Assembly (NCBI GenBank): GCA_019638385.1
Contig: JAHBTW010000001.1
Coordinates: forward strand, 1-64,000
Length of the DNA: 64,000 nt
Source of the DNA: Saprospiraceae bacterium
GTDB taxonomy: Bacteria > Bacteroidota > Bacteroidia > Chitinophagales > Saprospiraceae
Direction of reading: 5' to 3'
Shown here: positions 61,501 to 64,000 of the stretch, one piece after another
Position numbering within the stretch: the stretch's first letter is position 1
Layout of the letters: every line of letters begins with the position of its first letter
Made by a program: the position numbers and the translations under genes
Notes under the pieces: model-generated
Database searches by the model: none
Told to the model about the DNA's origin: nothing
What the model saw: the letters and a program-made list of their open reading frames with translations, nothing else

Positions 61501-64000
61501 CTGTAACCGCTGCCAATGGCGGTGCGGGAACACTGGCCTACCAATGGCAACTGAGCATAGATGGTGGTACGAACTGGGCTAACGTGACGGATGCCGGCGT
61601 TTACAGCGGCACAACTACCGCCACGCTGAACATTAGTAACGTGGCCGGATTCAACACCAATCAATACCGCGTACAAGTCTCTTCCGGAGTATGCGCCAAT
61701 GTAAACTCCAACGCAGCCACGCTGACGGTGGAAGGTCCGCTTGCCATCAATACTCAACCGGTAAGCGTTTCGGAATGCTCCGGCAACAGTGCTTCTTTCA
61801 CGGCAACGGCTACGAACGGCGGCGGCGGCACACTGGCCTACCAATGGCAACTGAGCACCGACAACGGCGCTACCTGGACGAATGTGACCAACGCAGGTGT
61901 GTACAGCAACGCAACGACCACAACGCTCAACATCAGTGATGTAGCCGGCCTCGGCGGCCATCAGTATCGCATGCAGGCAAGTACCGCAGAGTGCGGAGCT
62001 GTCAATTCCGACGCAGCCACATTGACGGTAGAAGGTCCGGTGACGATCAACCTACATCCGGTCAACGAAACAGAATGTGCAGGCAATGCTACCAGCTTCA
62101 CAGTGACAGCCGCCAATGCAGGCGGCGGCGCCCTGGCCTACCAATGGCAAGTGAGTACCGATGGCGGTACCAACTGGACGAACCTGACCAATGCAGGCGT
62201 GTATAGCGGCACAACAACCGCCACGCTCAGCATCAGCGACGTTACAGGGCTAAATACTTATCAATACCGCGCGGCAGTCAGCACCGCAGAATGTGCGGCA
62301 GTAAATTCTGATGCAGCCACTCTGACCGTAGAAGGCGGCCTGACGATCAATACCCAGCCTTCCAATGCGAATGAATGCAGCGGCGGCAGCGCCGGCTTCA
62401 CCGTGACGGCTTCGGCAACGGGAACCATCCTGTACCAGTGGCAAGTGAGCACCGACGGCGGTACCAACTGGACCGACCTGACCGACGCGGGCGTGTACAG
62501 CGGCTCAACAACGGCGTCCCTCAGCATCAGCGATGTTACGGGACTCAACAGCCGGCAATACCGCGTGCAAATCAGCACGGCGACTTGCTCTGCACTCAAC
62601 TCCAACTCCGCCACCCTTAACGTGGAAGGACCGCTGAGCGTGACCACGCATCCGGCCAACGTCACGGAATGCTCCGGCAACGGTGCCAGTTTCAGTGTGG
62701 TGGGAGCCAATGGCGGCGCAGGCACCTTGGTTTACCAATGGCAAGTGAGTACCGACGGCGGTACCAATTGGAATAACGTGGCCGACGCAGGTGTTTACAG
62801 CGGCGCAACCACGGCCAACCTAGCCATCAGCAATGTAGCCGGACTTGGCGGCAATCAATACCGCGCGCAGATCAGCACAGCAGAATGCGCAGCCGTCAAC
62901 TCCAATGCAGCCACTCTTACGGTGGAAGGCCCTGTGATGATAGATACCCACCCGGCAGCGGTTGTGGAGTGTGTGGGCAATGGCGCCGGCTTTACCGTAG
63001 CGGCCAGTAACGGCGGCAGCGGGACCCTCGCTTACCAATGGCAGGTGAGCACCGACGGCGGTACTACTTGGGTGAATGTGACCAATGGCGGTGTGTTCAG
63101 CGGCGCCACAACGGCCACGCTGAACATCACTGATGTAGTAGGCTTGAGTGGTAACCAATACCGCGCAGCAGTCTCCACCGCAACATGCGCAGCAGTCAAC
63201 TCCAATGGAGCGCTGCTGACGGCGGAAGGCCCGATTACCATAACTACTCAGCCTGCGAATGCCACAGTGTGTGCAACAGGCGGCGTCAACTTCACGGCAG
63301 GAGCTACCAATGCCGGCGCCGGCGCCTTGACCTACCAATGGCAGGTTTCCACCAATGCAGGAGGCTCCTGGACCGACTTAAGTGATGCCGGTGTTTACAG
63401 CGGCGCCACCACGACCACATTAGCCATCAGTGATGCAACCGGCCTGGGCAACAATTGGTATCGCATGCAGGCAAGCTCTGCTGAATGTGCAGCGGTCAAT
63501 TCCAATGCAGGCATCCTGACGGTAGAGGGTCCGATTACCATAACCACACAACCCGTGAGCAGTACGCAGTGCAGCGGCAACAGCGCCAACTTTACAGTGG
63601 CAGCTTCCAACAGCGGTTCAGGTTCTCTGTTGTACCAATGGCAGATCAGCACCGATGGCGGCAGCAACTGGACGAACCTGAGCAACGGCGCACCGTACAG
63701 CGGCGTTACGACCACCACATTAGCCATTAGCAATGTAGCGGGTCTGAACACCTACCAATATCGCGCACAAGTGAGCACGGCCAATTGCGCGGCAGTTGCT
63801 TCCAATGTAGCTATACTGACGGTAGAGAGCGGCCTCACCATTGATGTGCAACCGGCCGACGACACCGATTGTATTGGAAATCCGGCCAGCTTTACCGTAG
63901 CGGCTTCGGCAACGGGCACGATCATTTACCAATGGCAGGTGAGCACCGATGGCGGTACGAGCTGGAGCAACATCTCCAACGGCGGTATTTTCAGCGGCGC
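46551..64000 (+). CDS. Giant modular surface adhesin (partial, no stop in window)
   Basis: The frame opens at ATG 46551 (MKKLYNLKSYIQHG) and stays open to the last base, at least 5816 codons; I checked the frame at each repeat boundary and found it constant. Residues 20-39 form a hydrophobic signal-like segment ending AYA, and a short linker with MMMM and PPPPP follows. Eleven modules of about 400 residues come next (46809-60158), each with a lectin-like LamG half and a conserved half with YLALKYGLTLDQT, IAGIGRDDC and KVDKTNW (resembling DUF8202 from memory). A Calx-beta-like domain, two bridging domains and nine Ig-like repeats follow. The domains fit a T9SS-secreted cell-surface adhesin; the sorting domain would be at the unseen C-terminus. 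Confidence 0.9.
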   Translation, partial: MKKLYNLKSYIQHGLTFKRPFFVLAGTLVLGITGVFAYAWSNQISWNDVSLRSGVQALVSRIWNSSEQSENNEAMMMMPPPPPSLSGPACVDNGIQTWLRVDDGVNMAAGTKIASWTDVSGNNRTPIQNNNAIRPDLLSGNRFNFHPAVEFSGNEVMQFPTGIPHNNLRIFAVGTRTNNASNWKTLFRGSVRDHQVIVHFSNHRLGYYDNGNGNFKSTNHIISPTVPQLMSFAHTATTNAAVGRLNGKAGTNMTGIDETNAAINFFGNFQGGGQPFGALSEVIVYNGVLSALEEQKVNSYLALKYGLTLDQTTPTNYVASDGATLMWDATANAGYNNNIAGIGRDDCTALYQKQSRSVNTDDLVTVAVGSSVATTNALNTGVIANNSFLVWGNNNGSTVINTAVAGLSNTQLRMNRIWKVDKTNWSDQTVTLCAVPVGARYLIISPDATFDAGDTELTLEVNPTTSCVTFNSSLLPDGGYFTFGSRLAGPACVDDQIRLWVRADYGLTVTGANVTGWKDFSGRNSHSVSVAGAVAYNIMPNNFNPSFRIRNSTTDGILGQNLGMSGSNNFSVFFVTTPTNANNGFDFVSIADGYSNAIEYATAGGGRLSTRVNNAGITPNGLTANINRAHVFGFNASGGSGLGYMDGLAGTAQSPGSLASSTRGWRVGDFIANGDGAGAHYSEVVIYNKALTPTEMQRVNSYLSLKYGITYNNGSSNYVASDGTTNMWNATDNAGYNNDIAGIGRDDCTALHQKQSKSVNTDALITMATGTTIATSNQVNTAPITNNNSYLTWGNNNGATTFLTSVMGLPNATLRTARVWRVDKTNWADQDITFAVGQIGARYLIISSDATFGAGDTELALDSKGRVTFNSSLLSDGAYFALATKLSGPACVDAGIQTWLRADYGLTDAKVSTWGDFSGSSRTPTQVTAAKQPDFLTSTQFNYYPAVRFTGNQVMQFANPGIPHNNLKIFAVGIRANNTTNWKTMFRGSVQDHQLMGHYSNNTLGYYDNNNVGFKGTGLALSATVPQLMTISHTAATNIATGKVNGRAGTNMINIDETNAALNYFGNFQGGGQAFGTIAEVAVYNANMSAADENRVHSYFALKYGLTLDQTTPTNYVASDGTTFMREAAANTGYMSNVAGIGRDDCSDLYHKQSKSVNAGFQIAGAIGDTLTAASGDNEGVLTNNLSFFTWGDNNASSDYNQAMVYSGADYVRMSRVWRASKTNWSDADMTMCFTATEAGYYIMVSNASATFATVDQLIEIGEDGCVTFNSALINHGAYFSLAKKVQGPGCVNVGIFAWLRADDGTATGSLWEDYSGNNNHLNQQYNGTPPTVVENGMNFNPTLSFTATSNRIGATDYKLPRNAITQFVVLDRAATTRDEYLVSYAGTAAGDNNDFLIGTNYVTAKGSNIALSPALDISKPHSFGVAWDRVGTGAYTFYRDHATQTGTRKLAQLVATGTYILGEDQDSYGGGFDVNQAYLGKIAEVICYDRVVTAAEALRINSYLALKYGITLNQTPATDYVASNGTTRMWTAADNTGYNRNIAGIGRDDCTDLHQKQSKPTNTGGIITMALGDAVAASNPANAQGVTNDMSFLVWAHNNAALTFSTVVTGLPNSTVHTSRIWKTDKTNWGDQSITVCAQGTAARYLLISNDATFGAGDTELALNTQGCVTFNSSLLADGSFFTLATKITGPACVDNNIKIWLRADYGTTTETGASQWNDFSGVNNNVVQATATQQPGIIASHANYNPALDFDGSNDVMTDANGILGTATYSDVNAFIVSTQDVLQASSIFQEGNAGATNYLNTHINWNNNYLYWDAGTSSASNRLNVLAPTVVNGTPSLYSLTAKTGVGQAIYQNGKSLASDATMANFNGNNRPMYIGQAVLSGGYYYNGKISEIAIYTGPITPTERQQIESYLSLKYGLTLDQTVPRDYLASDGTTTMWKASDNTGFANDIAGIGRDDCTALYQKQSRSANTDDFVIMAAGDSVATTNLGNPATITNDNSYLVWSNDNNSTALTNSVSGFPNATTRMDRTWKVDKTNFANQTITACFSGYSGDYFLLISSDATFGPGDTELTLTADGCVTFSSALLPDGAYFTLGKKIIGPACVNGGIRTWQRADANGSENMTWFDFSGRENHADQATVADRPLALTGSEANAINFNEGFQFSTAVEYFNYTNNLGLVGTGNNSVIWVAKSIAATGITQAVLSHSGTGSNLFLAYQDNTNKPAVGVGGGGGTCAPIATSAPPFNTALIGTFNRTSTTSATVYTNGGSASTSTCSANFVGQNMRIGARSSSAFQPFNGNISEVIVYNRALSAAELQQVHSYLGLKYGITLDQTTPTDYIASDGATRMWTAADNTGYNHDITGLGRDECTELHQKQSKSVNADNIITMATGTMLATTNGENQNAVINDNSYLVWGNNDGSTDFGPVITGLPNATVTMGRVWKADKTNWADQDITICVPPGGERYLLISSDATFGAGDTELPITFATNCVTFNSSLLGDGYYFTIATKIAGPACVDNGVRMWLRADYGASPASWVDFSGSNNTSTQATVANQPLYAPAAINYNPAMTFDGVNDHLTPAADLLATGNIPYTIVGVGTGTGGTFYSEGSSTVNQAFYTRNTSPTASHDFSGLAFNLGAFPNTPRLTRFQYNSATSIRSIVMNSGALSGNSGVQTFNKQPGGRKVGSNQQLGSYYNGNFSELVVYNRVLTAAELQRVESYLSLKYGITMNQTVPTDYVASDGATTMWKASDNVGFGFDIAGIGRDDCTNLYQKQSQSVNANSVVAIALDTFTSSNLTNLDTIVNDNSFFTWSSNNGALAFNDGVTSNSTTVRLSRLWKVDRTNFADREMTICFTGYNEDNFMLIHTSDGSFASSEQDIQLNASGCVTISSAELPDGAYFTLGKNIIGPACVNVGVTTWLRADDGFASGAAWDDYSGNDNHASQATVGNQPPFVSSAINFNPAMDFNNNTHYLDFTNNLGIAGTSPFTVIGMGSRNSVGTWDVFLSHQTTATGGFFFGYANTNNNVIHRTGTGNTITGPSTVPVNTPTLITGTRTGNNFALFNNGAADGTATVAHAYNANNMRLGNRNTSADVAFHGPMSEVIVYNRALSAPELQRVHSYFSLKYGLTMNNGASDYLASDGLTKMWAVADNAGYGHDIAGIGRDDCTGLHQKQSQSSNSDRLITVALGNTIAASNAANILSVSNDHSFLVWSNDNAATTFSTPVIGLANATVRMPRIWKVDKTNWVDQDIVLCVPQGGERYLLISSDATFGAGDTEIPVSFVDGCARFNSSLLQDGYYFTIATKIVGPACVDSNIRLWLRADYAASGANWVDYSGNGNSVTQTTVGSQPLPQSSVINYNPVMKFDGSDDFMSLAGGLFKTGTTYTHANTFVVQIADQVKQQATFYETASAAFTAIMPWSDNIMYWDPPLGNRVNTTAGNWGTLGTPALWSMTSNPAGTDITTGRYIYRNRTQIAGNVTAPATFTGVNANAFEVGRRVYTAGQNANARIAEIVVYDGPITNAQRQRIESYLALKYGLTLDQTTPTDYIASDMTTRMWAAADNVGFGHDIAGIGRDNCTELYQKQSRSVNTDDVVTVALGDSIAATNVDNGGSITNNISFFTWSNDNGDYMLSTEVPGLNANTRVTRIWRVDRTANWADQDMTICFSGYNDEYSLLTSSDATFDAADNEFPLDGNGCITISSSLLADGSYFSLGRKLSGPGCVNLGIRVWLDAASGLSGITDGIQWDDISGNGLHVAQTVDAREATLGAANSAHNYHPFMNFDGGDVFETDEQVLTSATSSGSVFFVSKYRDLAGYDSPVDFDADDPHLGRLNNSLVVYKNGSAPVQFNPASLTLTIDKTHLSGYIWTGGTNGGVELRRDGTSASDPLMDFNNIGYTKDFGVGGYITGAEGINGTMSEVIVYNRKLTPAEVNQVESYLALKYGLTLDQTTPTDYVASDATTRMWTAADNAGFGHDIAGIGLDECTNLNQKQSASANNDNLITIALGSSIAATNADNDGVITNNLSFFTWSNDDAATTFMTPVTGFPNASVRMARTWKVDRTNWDDQDITLCVSQSGERYLLISTDATFGAGDTQLSFNSSTGCVTFNTSLLPDGAYFTIGTRISGPNCVNNGIRVWLRADYAATGANWVDFSGNGLNATQGTVANQAATTLFGTNFNPALDFDGTNDFFDFAHGLNTTDPSTFYFVSRTDVVNASYQALAEIGNDRPGFYWRSGRANNFTFDVTTTDILHTSVFTVADPTIFGFTANNADPKDFAIRANGLQEVFTGADGTYPLGTGAAGARLGAINSGAGIAFNGHMSEVISYNRVLTPAERNQVESYLAIKYGITLHQATPTNYVASDGTTVTWNAVGNPGYNNDIAGIGRDECTDLNQKQSKSVNSDAVVTMGAANQIDSTNAANTANLVDMSFLVWGNDNGSVTGWNLQDISVPGSECEHLRINRKWRFQETGNAEDVLLRLDVDDAQLDIQALPAGATAYYLFIDDDGDFTNGGTAAFEMTNSSGSNWDVTLTPGMRSGNGYFSFGTKLDAPFEISFTTTETAATEAILASTSPRVLTVQIPFALNHSISVDYATVDGTATATDGDFTNIPTTTLTINAGMTTGTFGVTILNDADNDVDETFTVALSNPVGACLSTTQSVHTFTIIEDEPLNYCSGASEIEIFPNLQFLPTGNMTATVTITGTTDAVNDTLTVDLSGYPNAEAAFTHPTLTITPVMGDSITAEEMEDILSSVAFSSATATGGTRTLTFTVNNGGPVVVGTRNVMLNLPPSAAVLTGGGTICSGNSADLVVTITGGTGPYSVVYSDGVTNFTVSPYTSGANIPVSPMSTTTYTLVSAEDSFTCAATSASGSALITVIPGLSTNLSVSDATICNPATGDVSIVITNADDGVTYELKTLGDASLTPPVTGLGNGGNLTLTILQANAPATTTTYMVQASRMACAPANLTDQPTVTVEGPISISTQPADATECSGSGAGFSVTAANGGAGTLAYQWQLSIDGGTNWANVTDAGVYSGTTTATLNISNVAGFNTNQYRVQVSSGVCANVNSNAATLTVEGPLAINTQPVSVSECSGNSASFTATATNGGGGTLAYQWQLSTDNGATWTNVTNAGVYSNATTTTLNISDVAGLGGHQYRMQASTAECGAVNSDAATLTVEGPVTINLHPVNETECAGNATSFTVTAANAGGGALAYQWQVSTDGGTNWTNLTNAGVYSGTTTATLSISDVTGLNTYQYRAAVSTAECAAVNSDAATLTVEGGLTINTQPSNANECSGGSAGFTVTASATGTILYQWQVSTDGGTNWTDLTDAGVYSGSTTASLSISDVTGLNSRQYRVQISTATCSALNSNSATLNVEGPLSVTTHPANVTECSGNGASFSVVGANGGAGTLVYQWQVSTDGGTNWNNVADAGVYSGATTANLAISNVAGLGGNQYRAQISTAECAAVNSNAATLTVEGPVMIDTHPAAVVECVGNGAGFTVAASNGGSGTLAYQWQVSTDGGTTWVNVTNGGVFSGATTATLNITDVVGLSGNQYRAAVSTATCAAVNSNGALLTAEGPITITTQPANATVCATGGVNFTAGATNAGAGALTYQWQVSTNAGGSWTDLSDAGVYSGATTTTLAISDATGLGNNWYRMQASSAECAAVNSNAGILTVEGPITITTQPVSSTQCSGNSANFTVAASNSGSGSLLYQWQISTDGGSNWTNLSNGAPYSGVTTTTLAISNVAGLNTYQYRAQVSTANCAAVASNVAILTVESGLTIDVQPADDTDCIGNPASFTVAASATGTIIYQWQVSTDGGTSWSNISNGGIFSG
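46809..60158 (+). repeat. Eleven 1.2-kb adhesin modules
   Basis: Each module starts with G-P-A/G/N-C-V near 46809, 48015, 49212, 50412, 51621, 52854, 54078, 55257, 56454, 57684 and 58902. Spacings are 1179-1233 bases for complete modules. All starts are in the same reading frame. The second half of every module is well conserved (NIAGIGRDDC-type motif), while the first, lectin-like half varies much more. Confidence 0.85.
60159..61433 (+). other. Calx-beta-like and bridging domains of the adhesin
   Basis: Inside the giant frame. Positions about 60170-60525 encode a Calx-beta-like domain (DYATVDGTATATDGDF, TILNDADNDVDETFTVAL). The rest holds a cadherin-like stretch (AVNDTLTVDLSGYPNA) and two short domains with GTICSGNSADLVVTITGGTG and ATICNPATGDVSIVITN. 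These are common in large Bacteroidota surface proteins. Confidence 0.7.
61434..64000 (+). repeat. Ig-like repeats of 100 residues
   Basis: Nine repeats inside the giant frame start at 61434, 61734, 62034, 62334, 62628, 62928, 63228, 63528 and 63828; the last is cut by the window end. The spacing is 300 bases except one of 294. Each has a Cys pair (ECSGN-type, then STAECAAVNS-type), YQWQLSTDGG-type tryptophan and VYSGTTTATL. They are Ig-like domains that would form a stalk or adhesive rod. Confidence 0.88.

Overview
The window looks like a chromosome segment of a Bacteroidota bacterium, most plausibly of the Saprospiria. The evidence is as follows. A PorE-like OmpA lipoprotein of the type IX secretion system (T9SS) is present. 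There is a DUF5723-type outer-membrane protein and a SusC-superfamily-like barrel with a carboxypeptidase regulatory domain. A propeller-type histidine kinase is paired with a LytTR regulator. Several genes carry the Bacteroidota -7 box TAnnTTTG, and Shine-Dalgarno sites are not evident. No rRNA or tRNA gene was found. The genus assignment is inference.

Left edge (1-6603, AT-rich, all on the minus strand): an integron-type cassette array. Two cassettes can be delimited by inverted core sites. The cassette at 6603-992 begins with GTTGTGGGC and ends with the exact complement GCCCACAAC. The next begins with GTTAGTGGC (873-865) and ends with GCCACTAAC (16-8). Between them is a folded attC-like site at 865-1000. 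The large cassette carries two overlapping ATPase genes. One is a 1324-residue protein (SH3-like, cold-shock-like, TPR and STAND/AAA-type ATPase parts). The other is a 529-residue ATPase with a C-terminal HEPN-type RNase motif. Together they look like an undescribed NTPase/RNase conflict (probably anti-phage) system. The small cassette holds a NUMOD4/HNH endonuclease-like gene and a 59-residue protein. No integrase gene is in the window.

Middle (6968-37447, more GC-rich): mostly core metabolism. It includes gltB-gltD (with a REP-like palindrome inserted in frame in gltB), an outer-membrane barrel receptor, a CNNM/CBS transporter, an M15 peptidase, superoxide dismutase, a nitroreductase, class II aldolase, thioredoxin reductase and a GH32 lipoprotein. 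A second accessory cluster lies at 24878-29457. It has a membrane protein of unknown family, a divergent EAD-TM-FGE protein and a Bro-N/Fic adenylyltransferase. After it come an OstA-like envelope gene with a gamma-carbonic-anhydrase-like gene, a zinc-ribbon lipoprotein, an SCP2 protein, a lipase-like lipoprotein, DUF5723 and DgkA. A possible 90-nt small RNA is predicted at 37357-37447.

Right part (37456-64000): surface and signalling genes. These are a PorE-like lipoprotein, a 1063-residue sensor kinase with its LytTR regulator, a large helical protein, and one giant reading frame that starts at 46551 and runs off the window without a stop (at least 5816 codons). The giant protein has a membrane or signal segment, eleven lectin-plus-conserved modules of about 400 residues, a Calx-beta-like domain, and then Ig-like repeats of almost exactly 100 residues. 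It is probably a T9SS-exported adhesin. The kinase/regulator pair next door may control surface genes, but nothing in the sequence proves this.
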